Made by a program: the position numbers and the translations under genes
In this document: one piece after another, positions 1 through 10,920 of the stretch
Layout: every line of letters begins with the position of its first letter
Numbering within the stretch: the first letter of the stretch is position 1
Notes under the pieces: generated by a model
Seen by the model: the letters and a program-made list of their open reading frames with translations, nothing else
Told to the model about the DNA's origin: nothing
Databases searched by the model: none
From: Prionace glauca
Lineage: Eukaryota > Chordata > Chondrichthyes > Carcharhiniformes > Carcharhinidae
Reading direction: 5' to 3'
Assembly (NCBI GenBank): GCA_037974335.1
Contig: CM075760.1
Coordinates: forward strand, 49,620,469 to 49,684,468
Length of the DNA stretch: 64,000 nucleotides

Positions 1-690
1 ATTTTATTGCCAGGAACTGAAGAATCCCTTCTGCTGGATGCACATGGAATATGTGGGTTTGGGGACGGGGTGTGGGGGTGGGGTGTGGTGAACTGTCCCA
101 TATGAAGCACTGTCTGCACTTTTAAAATAAAATCCAAAGTGACAAGAATTCCCCCCCCCCCTATTTTTATTTCAGTGTAACTCTGATCTGATGTAAGCGA
201 CTGAAATCAGTTTGCCAGATGATAGCAGGCACAGCACAATTCTCCAGTGGAATAGGCCTTCTGGACTATTGCCAGGTAAACACCTAACTATCAGGGGCGC
301 AACAAGTCCGATATTAACCTCCCAGCCCCCTCATGAACCACCCCCCAGCCCATGCTCTAATCCATTACTATTTAAAACTCTGTCTCCTCAAATTTAAGAA
401 ATCCCAGCATCCACTACACTGAGGTAATGAATTCAACAGATTCACCACCCATTGAGAGAATTAATCTCTCTCCATGTCTGCATTAATCCTGACTATTTCA
501 GGTGATCGGGCTCTGCTTCTGGTTGTACTCCTGGCTCAGCACTGGTGGATCTGCCCTGAAGGCAGTTGTGTGTTTTTTTAATATAATCCTAATGACCTGT
601 CAACAACCTTGGACTCAGATTGGCAACAATAATAACTTCAAATAGGTCCCTTTTAGCTGTGTTTTTTTATTTAAATTCATTGGCTGGCAC
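1..690. other. Intergenic, with one weak LINE trace
   Basis: I see no gene here. A C homopolymer lies at 151-161. Positions about 385-490 resemble, on the minus strand, the end of a CR1-type reverse transcriptase frame (the part where a polar stretch is followed by 'FTQRVVNLWN'-like residues), but too diverged for a firm call. The rest is not recognisable. Confidence 0.4.
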
Positions 691-694
691 AATG

Positions 695-1017
695 CAAAAC
701 CATGATGTGGAAATGCCAGCGTTGGACTGGGGTAAGTACACTAAGAATTCTCACAACACCAGGTTAAAATCCAACAGGTTTATTTGGCAACAAAAGCTTT
801 TGGAGAGCTGTCCCTTCATCAGGTGAGTGGAAGTTCTGTTCACAAACAGGGCATATAAAGACACAAACTCAATTTACAAAATACTGGTTGGAATGTGAGT
901 CTATGGAGATAATCAAGTCTTAAACGACAATGCGAGTGGAGAGATGGCCAAACACAGGTTAAAGAGATGTCTATTGTCTCCAGTCAGGGCAGGTAGTGAG
1001 ATTTCGCAAACCCAGGT
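695..1017 (-). mobile_element. Penelope-like element, 3' terminal piece
   Basis: Read on the minus strand, this ends with the conserved PLE-type tail: a CTGATGA core at about 820, a short hairpin, then a stretch with AATAAACCTGTTGG and the words for 'accaggtt' and 'ggcatttcc'. The same tail recurs at 24470, 25180, 25700 and 36330 in this window. The piece meets a plus-strand PLE piece at about 1018, so the two lie head to head. Family assignment follows from the GIY-YIG endonuclease remnant near 26000, which carries the same tail. Confidence 0.6.
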
Positions 1018-1535
1018 TGTCGATCACCAGGAGTGTTTTCTTCCAGTTGGGGCATTCTTCTGCAGTCATGGACATCCAGCCTCTGATCTTCAGCTAAGCA
1101 TTCTCCAAGGCGACCTTCATGACACACAACAGTGCAGGTTCGCTGAACAGAGACTAATAGCCAAGTTCCACACACCTGAGGATGGCCTCAACCTTGATCT
1201 TGGGTTTATGCCACATCATCTGTAACTCCCACGACTTGCCTGGGCTTGCACATTTTCACTCACTGCCCTGGCTGGAGACAATACACACCCCTTTAACCTA
1301 TGTTTAACCCTCTCTCAACTCACACTGTCTGTATCTTTCAGACTTGCTTACCTGGAAAGACTCAAATTCCAACCATTATTTTGTTAATTGAGTTTGTGTC
1401 TTTGTATGTCCCATTTTTGAACATACCTCTTCACGCGCCTGAAGAAACAGCAAAATTCCAAAAGCTCATGGTACCAAATAAACCTGTGGATTATAACCTG
1501 GTATTGGGAGACTTCGTACTGTGCTGACCACAATG
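1018..1535 (+). mobile_element. Penelope-like element, endonuclease C-terminus and 3' UTR
   Basis: The plus-strand frame at 1018-1225 encodes the C-terminal tail of a PLE polyprotein: 'ECFLPVG', then 'LQGDLHD', 'RFAEQRLIAKF' and 'EDGLNLDLGFM' before a stop. This is the region after the GIY-YIG domain. The 3' UTR follows and ends near 1535 with a degenerate CTGAAGA core (about 1439) and the AAATAAACC tail. No reverse transcriptase domain remains. Confidence 0.65.
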
Positions 1536-1916
1536 CAAAACCTGCTGTGCCGGTTACCAAAACAGCCCCTATGTTTTTGGCCTCTGGAATAAGTGTTGCA
1601 ACTTAGAGTTTCTGTGCATTTTGCAGTTTAAACATCTTAGAGTCAAAGAAATTCACGTTTCTGAAGTGATTGCACACTTTTCCCCGCTCCTACCGGTTTT
1701 TACAATTATTTTTCATCTTTCTAAACATCTTTTACATCTTTACAAACTCAACTTCACAACACAGGCATCTTTAACGTAGCGATCCGCGCTTTGTAGATGT
1801 GATAACTCAATAAGGACTCAGACCACAATCAACAGTCGCAAACAGGGTAGAGCAGACGGCAAGAGTGGCAGAGTTAAACACGGGCTACATCATTCATAAT
1901 CAGTGGAGAAACTTAC
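1536..1916. other. Intergenic, nothing recognised
   Basis: No exon, repeat or RNA is recognisable. It lies downstream of the donor site of the minus-strand GPCR first exon, so on that strand it is intron. Confidence 0.4.
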
Positions 1917-2091
1917 CGGGAACACCAACAATAGCCAGGATTGGATAGTAAAAGTATTGAATCAGTTTCAGGACATATTCAACACGCTTAGCTGTAGACG
2001 GCCAACCTTGAGAAAGCAAGTGAAGTATCGAGTATAAACTCCTCTCAGTTGTTGTAACATTCAGATCTCTGCCCCTCAGATGCTGAACCAT
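1917..2091 (-). CDS. GPR139-like: GPR139-like GPCR, first coding exon only
   Basis: The minus-strand frame from the ATG at 2091 encodes about 58 residues ending 'LKLIQYFYYPILAIVGVP', the N-terminus and first half of TM1 of the GPR139-like receptors. It closes with a phase-1 splice donor GTAAGT (complement of 1911-1916), at the same codon position as in the two plus-strand genes of this window. The frame stays open upstream to 2163, but the ATG at 2091 is the first methionine in it. The second exon, carrying TM2-TM7, is not between here and position 1, so it lies beyond the left edge or has been lost. It would be transcribed away from the other two genes. It could be a dead exon; the intact donor argues mildly against that. 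Confidence 0.65.
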
Positions 2092-2163
2092 TATGGGAAC
2101 GTCCAAATCCACCTTTCCCGGATTCAGGTCCACTGCAGAAAGCTTGCAATTTCTCTCTCCCAA

Positions 2164-2619
2164 TGTTGATATCTCGACTCCCTCTCTGTGGAGTCGCTTA
2201 TCACTGTGACACTCCCAGTGACACCGTGCATAACTCCTTTATGAAGCATGGGTGGGAGTGCTCCAGAGATACGATTAGTACTGGTTGAATTAATTCCGAC
2301 ATTAATTACAGTCACTGAACAAACAGGTTAATATTTTCCATTCAAAATATTTTTTGTAAATGCATCGCAAAATAACTCTGGGTCTGTGTGAGCGTTCCTG
2401 ACAGAAGGAATTTTGGAAATGCCGGAAGGGTTGACCAGTATCTTTCAATCCTGCTGGGAGATGGGATTGAGAGAGAAAAAAGGAACGCATTATGCAAAAG
2501 TCCCCCCAGCTTGTCCGGAAAGGGAGAACATTTTAAACCTGGAAATGTAAAGCTGTCAGCATCGCATCAGTGAAAGAAATGGGGAAAGTCTGTACCCAAA
2601 ATCTTGGAGAAAATAACTT
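2164..2619. other. Upstream of the GPCR exon, nothing recognised
   Basis: On the minus strand this is the 5' flank of the GPCR first exon and may hold its promoter or 5' UTR. I could not identify a TATA box or other element with confidence. No repeat is recognised. Confidence 0.35.
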
Positions 2620-2797
2620 GTGACTTCCGGCACCATGGGTGGGTCCATTGTGATTTATCATTTATATTAATGATTTGGATGAGAATTTAGGAGGCATGAT
2701 TAGTAAGTTTTCAGTTGACACCAAGATTGGTGGCATAGTGGATAGTGAAAAAAGGTTATCTCGAATTGTAACGGGATCTTGATCAATTGGGCCAGTG
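2620..2797 (+). repeat. Old CR1-like LINE, 5' part of a split copy
   Basis: The plus strand reads as a decayed reverse transcriptase stretch: 'YINDLDENLGG', 'ISKF' and 'DTKIGG' are recognisable. The copy is cut at 2797 by a younger LINE and resumes at 5926 with 'LDKCEVMHL'-like sequence. The 6-bp word CCAGTG flanks the young insert on both sides. Confidence 0.65.
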
Positions 2798-5700
2798 AAC
2801 AAAAGAACAAAGAACAAAACAGCACGGGAAACAGGCTCTTCGGCCCAACGAGCCCGCGCCGCCGTCCCATGGTCAGTGACCTATTCATGACTCTAGTCTA
2901 TGCCTAATGTGTGAGGATCAGGGAGGTCCAATATAGGGACAATTTGTTACCCAATCAATCAGCCTAAAAGCACATTTTTGGGATGTGGGAGGAAACCGGA
3001 GCACCCGGAGGAAACCCACGCAACCACGGGGAGAACGCGCAAACTCCCACGGACACAGGCCCAACTCCATGTGTCCGCACAGTAACAGAGATAACCTCTG
3101 TGCTGCCATGATGCCCTCGAGATGGTAAGTGCCTGTGGATAAAAATTTCATTATTAAAGACTCTATACCCCTGAGACTAAACTGACCCCAAGCCTACAAT
3201 GCTTAATAAGGCCTGCTATATCCCCCTATATGTAAACTGCTCATGTGGCTGTCCAAGTGACTCTTGAACAACCCTAGCGTGCCTGCTTCCACCACCTCAC
3301 TCGGCAGTGCATTCCACATCCCCACTACCCTTTGTGTGAAAAACTGCCCTCTAACATTAGTCTTATATCTATCCCCCCTCACCCTAAGCCCGTGACCCCT
3401 CGTTCTATCCATTTCTAATAGCGGAAAAAGCTTATCACCATCTACTCTATCTGTCCCCTTCATAATCTTATAAACCTCTATCAAATCCCCCCTCAGCCGA
3501 CGTCTCTCAAGGGAAAACAGCCCAAGTGCGTTCAATCTTTCCTCGTAAGACAGCCCTTCCATACCAGGCAACATCCTGGTAAATCTCCTCTGCACTCTCT
3601 CCAGGATCTCTACATCCTTCCGGTAGTACGGCGACCAGAACTGGACGCAGTACTCCAGGTGAGGCCTAACCAACGTTCTATAAAACTGCAACATCAGACT
3701 CCTACTCTTATATTCTATACCCCTTCCTATGAAGGCTAACATGCCATACGCTTTCCTCATCACATTCTGCACCTGCACCGACACCTTCAGGGACTTGTGT
3801 ACCTGCACCCCCAGGTCTCTCTGCGTATCTATACTCCGGATAGTTCTACCTTTTATCATATAACTCCCTTCCACATTATTCCGGCCAAAGTGCATCACCT
3901 CGCATTTCCCCGGATTAAATTCCATTTGCCATCTATCTGCCCAATCTACCAGCCTATCTATGTCCTGTTGCATTGCCAGGCACTGCTCCTCAGTACCCGC
4001 TAATCCAACCAACTTAGTGTCATCAGCAAATTTGCTGATCACACCACCTAGCCCCTCTTCCAAGTCATTAATATATACTACAAATAGTAGAGGTCCTAGT
4101 ACCGAGCCCTGCGGCACCCCACTGGTGACAGACCTCCAATTGGAAAAGGAGCCCTCCACTACTACCCGCTGTCTTCTCCTCCCAAGCCAGTTCTTCACCC
4201 ATCTACATACCTGGCCTTGTATCCCATGAGCCTTCACCTTTTCTATCAGCCTACCGTGAGGGACCTTGTCAAACGCCTTACTGAAATCCATATAGACAAC
4301 ATCAACGGCTTGTCCTTCGTCAACCGTTTTTGTCACCTCTTCAAAAAATTCCAACAGATTCGTAAGGCACGACCTCCCTGTAACGAAGCCATGCTGCGTA
4401 TCCCTGATCAGATTGCAGCGCTCCAGATGCTCATACATCCTATCCTTGAGGATCCTCTCCATTATCTTGCCTATAACTGAAGTCAAGCTCACTGGCCTAT
4501 AGTTCCCTGGGTTATCCCTCTGACCCTTCTTAAACAACGGTACAACATTTGCAATCCGCCAATCCTCTGGGACCTCACCTGTGTCCAAAGAAGAGACAAA
4601 GATTTGCGTCAGAGGCCCAGCAATTTCATCCCTCACCTCCCTTAGCAGCCTAGGATAGATGCCATCAGGCCCCGGAGATTTGTCTGTCTTTATACTGTCT
4701 AAAAGTCCCAACACCTCTTCCCTCGTGATGACTATTTCCCTCAACGGATCCTCAAACTTCTCAAGCACAGCAGCAGAGGACTGACCCCTCTCCTGAGTGA
4801 ATACCGACGCAAAGTATTCATTCAAGATCTCCCCCATTCCCCCAGGCTCCAAGCATAGTTCCCCTCCTCTGTCCCTGAGAGGACCAATGTTCCCTCTAAC
4901 CATCCTTTTGTTTCTAATATAAGAGTAAAATGCTTTAGGATTTTCCTTAATCCTACCCGCCAAAACCATTTCGTGGCCCCTTTTTGCCTTTCTGATGCCC
5001 CTTTTAAGTTCCCTCCTACATTCTCTGTATTCTTCTAACGCTATCTCTGTCCTCAAATGCCTCGATCTAGTGTACGCTTCCCTCTTTCTCCTGACCAGGT
5101 CCTCAATATCCCTAGTTACCCACGGCTCTCTAATCCTACCTTTCCCATCCTTCCTCTTGACCGGCACATGTCTTTCCTGTAAAGATTGTAGTTTTCCCTT
5201 GAGAGACTCCCACATACCCAGCGTCGACCTACCGTTAAATAGCGTACCCCAGTCCGTATCTTTAAGATCCTGCCTAATCCGGCTGTATCTAGCCCTCCCC
5301 CAATTTAACACCCTCCCCTTAGGACAGGCTTCATCTTTATCCATTAATATCTTGAACCAGACAGAGTTGTGGTCACTGTTAGCCACATGCTCTCCTACCT
5401 CAACGTCAACCACCTGCCCAGGCTCATTCCCCAGAACCAAGTCAAGTATAGCCCCCTCCCTGGTCGGTCTATCCACGTACTGCTCCAGGGATCCTTCCAT
5501 TACACACTGTACAAATTCCTCCCCGTCAGCACCCTCTGATCTCAGTACATTCCAATCTACCCCGGGGAGATTAAAATCTCCCACTACCACCACCCTATTC
5601 TTCCTGCACTTATCTAGAATGTCCCTGCTTATCCCTTCTTCCACAGCCCTCGGGCTGTTGGGCGGTCTGTAGTAAACACCCAGCATAGTAACATCACCCT

Positions 5701-5919
5701 TCCTATTCCTCAACTCCACCCATAGCGACTCGATTCCTACATCCTCCGTACCTCCCTCCCTCTGCACTGCTACGATGCAATCCTTAACTAACAACGCCAC
5801 TCCCCCACCTCTCAGCGACCCACCCCTATCTTGCCTGAAACACTTATACCCAGGAACATTCAACTGCCAATCCTGCCCTTCCTTTAACCAAGTCTCTGTC
5901 ACCGCCACCACTTCCACCA
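2798..5919 (-). mobile_element. Young CR1-like LINE, 5' truncated
   Basis: Minus-strand insertion flanked by a 6-bp target duplication CCAGTG (2792-2797 and 5920-5925). From its truncated 5' end at 5919 it carries the endonuclease and reverse transcriptase frame to a stop near 3203. A 3' UTR follows that contains a SINE-like segment (about 2940-3130, complement). The element ends in a TTCTTTG-type short tandem tail at about 2798-2825. ORF1 and the first part of the endonuclease are missing through 5' truncation, so this copy cannot be autonomous. The long undisturbed frame makes it one of the youngest insertions here. Confidence 0.85.
3203..5919 (-). CDS. LINE ORF2: endonuclease-reverse transcriptase (5' truncated)
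   Basis: About 905 codons are open without a break. At the N-terminus is the APE-type endonuclease, lacking its first block: 'VTETWLKEG' (residues ~7-15), 'GVYYRPPNS', 'GDFNLPGVDW' and the catalytic 'SDHNSVWF' (~182-189). The reverse transcriptase follows with 'DKSPGPDGI', 'NYRPVSL', 'VYMDFSKAFDKVPH' (~545), 'TSGVPQGSVLGPLLF' and the catalytic 'FADDT' (~635). The C-terminal region contains 'RRFTRMLPGMEGL' and 'FFTQRVVGMWNALPSEV'. This order is that of the jockey/CR1 group. The frame is open at the truncation point, so no natural start is present. It is a mobile-element gene, not a host gene; no promoter is expected after truncation. Confidence 0.85.
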
Positions 5920-5925
5920 CCAGTG

Positions 5926-6730
5926 GATTGTGAATGACAGATAGAGTTTAACTTAGATAAATGTGAGGTGATGCATTTAATAGATCGAACCACGACAGCA
6001 ATTAGTTAATGCTGAGGTATTACGGACAGTTAGAGAACCAAGAAATCTGGGAGGGCACAGGTTCATAGCTCCTTGAAAGTGGAGTCACAGTTGGGCAGAG
6101 TTGTGAAGACTGAATTCGGCATACTTGGTTTCCTTGGTCAGAACAGCGAACGAAGGAGTTGGGACATCTTGTTAAAGTTGTACAAAACATTTGTAAGGCC
6201 ACACTTGGAAAGATCTGTACAGTTCTGGTCATCCTGTTATAGGAAGGATATTATTAAACGACAAAAAGTGCAGAAAAGATTTACGAAGAGGATATCGGGA
6301 CTTGATTGTTTGTGTTTTAAGGAGAAAGGCGATAGACCAGAACTTTTTTTCCTGGGGTGTAGGAAGCCTATGGTTGATATTATAGAGGTCTAGAAAATAA
6401 TGGGGGCACTGCTCAGCTAGAAATTCAACATCTTTTCTCAAAGGCAGCAGATACAAAAACAAAAGGGAATTGATTTAAGGGGAGTTGAGAAGATATGAAA
6501 GGTTTTGGGTGAACAATTGTTTCTGGAACAAGATGCCAGAGGAAGAAGAAGTGGGTAGAGTTTTGACAGTGAAAAAAACATTAAGACAGTTAGATGGATA
6601 AGATAGGTGAAAATGGGCCAACTGCCGGCAATTGGAGAGCTTAGCAGTCTATAAGAAAGGCAGCATGGACAAGTTGGGCCGAAGGGCCGTTTCCATGCTG
6701 TAAACCTCAATGACTCTATGATTTTCGGGC
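5926..6730 (+). repeat. Old CR1-like LINE, 3' part of a split copy
   Basis: Continuation of the copy broken at 2797. Plus-strand decayed RT sequence includes 'FVRPHLE', 'VQFWSSCYRKDI' and 'QKRFTKRISGLD' (6190-6310). It runs to a CR1-type 3' end near 6700 where 'gggccgaagggcc' is followed by 'tgactctatg'. Several stops and frameshifts show that it is old. Confidence 0.7.
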
Positions 6731-6871
6731 CGTGTTTGTTCCAATGCCAGGAAATCCTGCCTGAGGTCAACAGGCTTTTATATGATCTGTGTCTCGCCAG
6801 CCACGGAAATCATAATGGGCGGGATAGGACAATTCCATCCCGTGTTAATCAGTAGCAATCCGTGTTTATGT

Positions 6872-7000
6872 CATAGAATCATAGAATTCCAACCGTGCAG
6901 GTTGAAGTTATTTGGCCCATCGGGCCTGCACCAATCCAAATGGGCCACAACAGTCCCAGCCACACCCTATCCCACAATCCTCTGGAAGCCTCCTTCCCAC
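6872..7000 (-). repeat. SINE (tRNA-headed type), 3' end fragment
   Basis: The complement ends in a TTCTATGA-type tail (6872-6890). The preceding stretch reads, on the minus strand, as 'cccgatgggccaaa', the SINE tail seen in full at 20511-20849. The 5' part is missing. Confidence 0.55.
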
Positions 7001-8419
7001 TCAGACACCCACCCCTGTTTTTTCTAACTCTGTCAGTAAAATTCTCTCAGTTTATGATTCCGAATCTCTAACTGACGTTATTTCAGTTTTTAATGTCAAA
7101 GGTACAAGGCATTTTTTTGTTAAAAGGTAATTGTGCCGAATAATTTCCCCATAGTTTAAATGTCATCTATAAATAAGAAAACAATCATTCTGTATTCACA
7201 TTTGCTAATTCACATTTGAATTGTGGTCTTGTTTTCTCTTTCTGGTATATGTAACAGACGTACAAATATAGACGGACTCCCTGTGCTGTTCTCAATCACT
7301 TTTCTAACTTAAAAAAAATCGCTGTAAAATATTTTCTGAGCATTTTGAAATAAATATTGAATAAAAAATGTAACCATCTCTGGATTGGCTTAATTCCGTT
7401 TTCCAAACCCATCAACTCTGCTCCATTTTTCCTAAAATACTGCCCCTCACCCCCCATCCTTTCCCAGATAGGCATGTTCCCCCAGCCATGTGTGGGATGT
7501 GGTTGAACTGGAAGCCATTAGTGAAAGAAGCACTGCGCCACCCAGTGACCCTTCCGTGTAAAGACACCTTCATCTTTGCCTTCGTCTGATAAAATCCGGA
7601 GACAGAATGATTCGAGAATGAGGAGAACCTCGGTGATTTCACTCATAAACTGGTCTGTCACTGACCGAGTTTCTGTTAATTCTGAACAGCAAAGGCTCTG
7701 AGACAGAAGCAGGACAAAACCGTTTCCTTTACACTGTCCTTGAAAGAATACTATCAAGGTTGCTGTTGCATCGGTTAAAAGAGTGAATCTCTCTGTATAT
7801 CCTCTGATGAGATATGTCCAAACAGGCGACCAAGGGGGAAAAAAAGCATACAGAGCGGACGTGCAAACCATGAGGTGAATCAAAGCGACTGACGAGTTTT
7901 TTTTCACATAAGCACGTCATCGAATACAAATTTCCTAATTACGAGTAGTATTGTGGAATAATTTACGATGACCAATGCTGTTTTTAACTACAGATAGCAA
8001 CAAACTCACGAGGCAGATATCTCTGTATAACATTTATTTAAAACAAAAATATAACAAACAGCTGCTCGGAGATGTCCAAAAGTGTTAAGTTGGTCTGGAG
8101 TAGAGCAACAGAACCTTTCTGATTCATCTAATGTGTACAATCAATATCAGATCAATCACAGATTTTCTTACCGATCATTCACGCGTCATATTTGTTTAAA
8201 ACCAATTCCATTCAGTAAACATACATCAAAAATAATTTCTGCCAAGTTGATCAGACTGTCACATTTTACAATCCGATATGATAATATCTCATTTGTCCAT
8301 TAATTCGGAGGCTGACTCCCATCTTGGCTGAACTCACTTACCCGTTGCTGTCTAACTAAGGACCCTCATCCAGAGATCAAAATGAACATTCCCGCCGGCT
8401 CATTGCCAAAACTGGATAG
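7001..8419. other. Intergenic, no recognised gene
   Basis: AT-rich DNA. A 129-codon minus-strand frame (7518-7907) and an overlapping shorter one lack a recognisable domain and have no ATG at their upstream end, so I do not call them genes. No repeat family is recognised. Confidence 0.4.
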
Positions 8420-8625
8420 ACACTGTGATTTGGCGTCCTGGTATGTATCTATTCCATGTCTAGATTTGGGATGTCTTGCTGAAGTTTTACAAGATATTGG
8501 TAAGGCCATACGTGGAATCCTGTGTACAGTTCTAGTCACCCATATTATAACAATGATATTATTAAACTAGAAATAGTGCAGAAAAGACTGACTAGGGTGC
8601 TACCGGGACTCATATATTATGAAAA
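8420..8625 (+). repeat. Old CR1-like LINE fragment
   Basis: Plus-strand traces of 'RPYVESCVQF' and 'QKRLTRVLPGL'-like coding sequence (8490-8615) mark a decayed RT C-terminal region. Confidence 0.5.
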
Positions 8626-9480
8626 GCACTGATCCCTGAGGATAGCTACTTGTCACAGCTTTTAGAGGTTCACTCTTCCACTGCTGCCCTATGTGTTCTA
8701 GGATTGAGCCAGTTCAGTATCCACCTTGCAAGCTCATCTCTGATCCCATGTGAATTCACCTTCTGCACCAATCTGCCATGAGGGACATTGACCAGGTCCA
8801 TAGATGTGCGCACATCTTTGGACCAGTCCAAAGATGTGCGGGTTAGGTTCATTGGCTATGCTAAAATTGCCCCTTAGTGTCCAGGGATGTGTAGGTTAGA
8901 GGGATTAGCAGGTAAATGTGTAGGGATATGGGGATAGGGTCTGGGTGGGATTGTGTTCAGTGCAGTCTCGATGGGCCGAAGGGCCTGTTTCTGCACTGGA
9001 GGGTTCTGTGGTTCTATGGTTCTATACTAAAGTTAATTAAGGCAACATCCACTGCCCATCAATAATCTTTGTCACTTCCTCGATAAACTCGATCAAGTTA
9101 GTGAGACATGACCTCCCTTTCACAAATCCATGTTGTCTCTCGTTAATAAGTCCACTTATTTCCAAGTGGCCGTAATCCTGTCACAAGAATCCACGCCAAC
9201 AATTTCCTTACCACTGATATAAGGATCACCGGCCTGTAATTACCTGGATTATTTTTGATACCTGTCTTAAACAAAGGGATAACTTTTTCTATTCTCCATT
9301 CATCTGGGACCTCCCCTGCAACAACTGAGAATACAAAGATTTATCTCAAGGTCCCAGCATTTTCCTCCCTTGCCTCTCTCAGTATTTTGCGGGATATGCC
9401 ATCAGGCCATCGGGACTGGTCTATTTTATTGTTCCCCAAGAACCGCAATATCTCCTCGTTTTTGATCTCAATATGAATCA
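8626..9480 (-). repeat. Old CR1-like LINE, interrupted by a SINE
   Basis: Minus-strand RT fragments: 'HGIRDELARWILNWL' (about 8700-8760), 'NVPHGRLVQKVNSHG', then beyond the SINE 'RDKNGGLINERQHGF'-type and 'NYRPVIL'-type sequence (9100-9250) and 'DQSRWPDGISRKIL' (9370-9420). The SINE at 8827-9026 splits it. It ends at a pyrimidine-rich tract. No open frame longer than about 70 codons is left. Confidence 0.65.
8827..9026 (+). mobile_element. SINE, 5' truncated, inserted in a LINE
   Basis: Starts at 'tccaaagatgtgcggg', the middle of the SINE body, and runs through 'gccccttagtgtcc' and 'gatgggccgaagggcc' to a 'ggttctatggttctat' tail. Directly before it (8806-8818) is an inverted copy of its first bases, forming a hairpin, as after twin priming or template switching. 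Confidence 0.75.
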
Positions 9481-10160
9481 AACTATCTACACAACTTTTC
9501 CCAGATCCATCATCTACCAATTTTTTTCCCATTCCTCCTGTCTCAATCAATCTCTCTCGCCATCTCCATGTGCCTCCTCCTTCATGCCATCTCTACTTCC
9601 ATCGCCCTGTCCCACCTCATTGTTGCGTTTCTCCCTTCATGGTTCTGTCCCGCCTCCCTCACATCGTTCTTCCTCCATTGGCCTGACTCTGCTCATTCAC
9701 TCTCTCTGTCTCTGTCTCTCTATTCCACCGCCGCCCGCCCCCCACCCCCACCGTTTGTTCCAGCTCTCCTTCCACTATATGGTAACTGCCTCTCCTTCCA
9801 TTGTCTGGTATCTGTCTCATTCGCCTTGTCTCTCTGCCCCTTGCCTCCTCTCTCCCTTTCTCTCACTCCATCAAAGTTTTTTTTCTCTCCACGCATCCCT
9901 GTGTCTCTCACCCACTCAACCCTTATACCCTTAAATCTCTGATTTAAACTGTGTCTATCTCTTACTCAACTCATCTGTATACATCGGCACCTTACTCCCT
10001 CTTCACTCATCACTGTCTCCATCACCCTCATCCCAGTTGCCATTTCCTGTCGGACACTCTCCTCCATTTCCCTCGCCAACGCCTTTACATCATGTCTATT
10101 TGTGTATCCCAGATCAGGACACAATACAGCAGCTCAGTTATTTAATGTGAGCACTGCACC
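9481..10160. repeat. Pyrimidine-rich low-complexity tract
   Basis: C+T content is high on the plus strand for about 600 bases, with many 'ctctctc' and 'ccctcc' words. Long frames on both strands here are composition artefacts (Ser/Pro/Leu-rich on plus, Arg/Glu/Gly-rich on minus). Confidence 0.7.
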
Positions 10161-10164
10161 GGGT

Positions 10165-10920
10165 CATTTTGGTCGGCCAAAATGCGGATTACAGAGTCAA
10201 CGGTAGGATACTGAGGAATATGGAGGAAGAGAGAGATCTTGGGTTTCATATCCACAAAGCTATAAAGATTGCAACTCAAGTGGACAGAGCAGTGAAGAAG
10301 GCTTGTAGTGTGTTAGCGTTTATTAAAAGGGGGTTTGAGTTTAAGAGCCGTGGGGTTATGCTGCAATTATACAGGACCTTGATGTGGCCACATTTGGAAT
10401 ATTGTGTGCAGTTCTGGTCACCTCACTATAAGAAGGATGTGGAAGCATTGGAAAGAGTGCAGAGGAGATTTACCAGGATGCTACCTGTTTTGGAGAGTAC
10501 GTCTTATGAGGAAAGGTTGAGGGGAGGGAGCTGGTGCCTTGCTCTTAGGAGCGGAGGAGGTTGAGACGTGGCTGAATAGACTTTTATAAGATAATGAGGT
10601 GGATAGAAAGAGTTGACGTGCAAACATTATTTCCTCAAATAGGTATAGCTGTTACGCAAGGACATAACTATAAGGTTCATGCTGGGAGAGGAGGGATGTC
10701 CGAGATAGATTCTTCACTCAGAGAGTGGTCGGAGTGTGGAATGCACTGCCTGCTGTGAGAGTGGAGTTGGACACTTTAGGAACTTTTAAGCGGTTATTGG
10801 ATAGGCACATGGAGCACACAAGTATGATAGGGAGTGGGATAGCTTGATGTTGGGTTTAGACAACGCTCTGCACATAATCGTAGGCCGAAGAGCCTCGAGT
10901 GTGTTCCATGTTCTATTTAA
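10165..10920 (+). repeat. CR1-like LINE, 3' end copy
   Basis: Plus-strand RT C-terminus open for 131 codons (10169-10561): 'EERDLGFHIHKA', 'SVLAFIKRGFEFKSR', 'RTLMWPHLEYCVQFWSPHY', 'RRFTRMLPVLE'. It then decays through 'FFTQRVVGVWNALPA'-like sequence and ends near 10915 with 'aggccgaagagcc' and 'ttccatgttctat', the TTCTATG-type tail. Strong 5' truncation. Confidence 0.75.

Noticed and set aside
4995-5672. 225-codon plus-strand frame
   Set aside because: It is antisense to the LINE ORF2 and has a Ser/Leu/Pro-rich shadow composition.
7518-7907. 129-codon minus-strand frame
   Set aside because: Starts without ATG, no recognisable domain, and overlaps another equally featureless frame.
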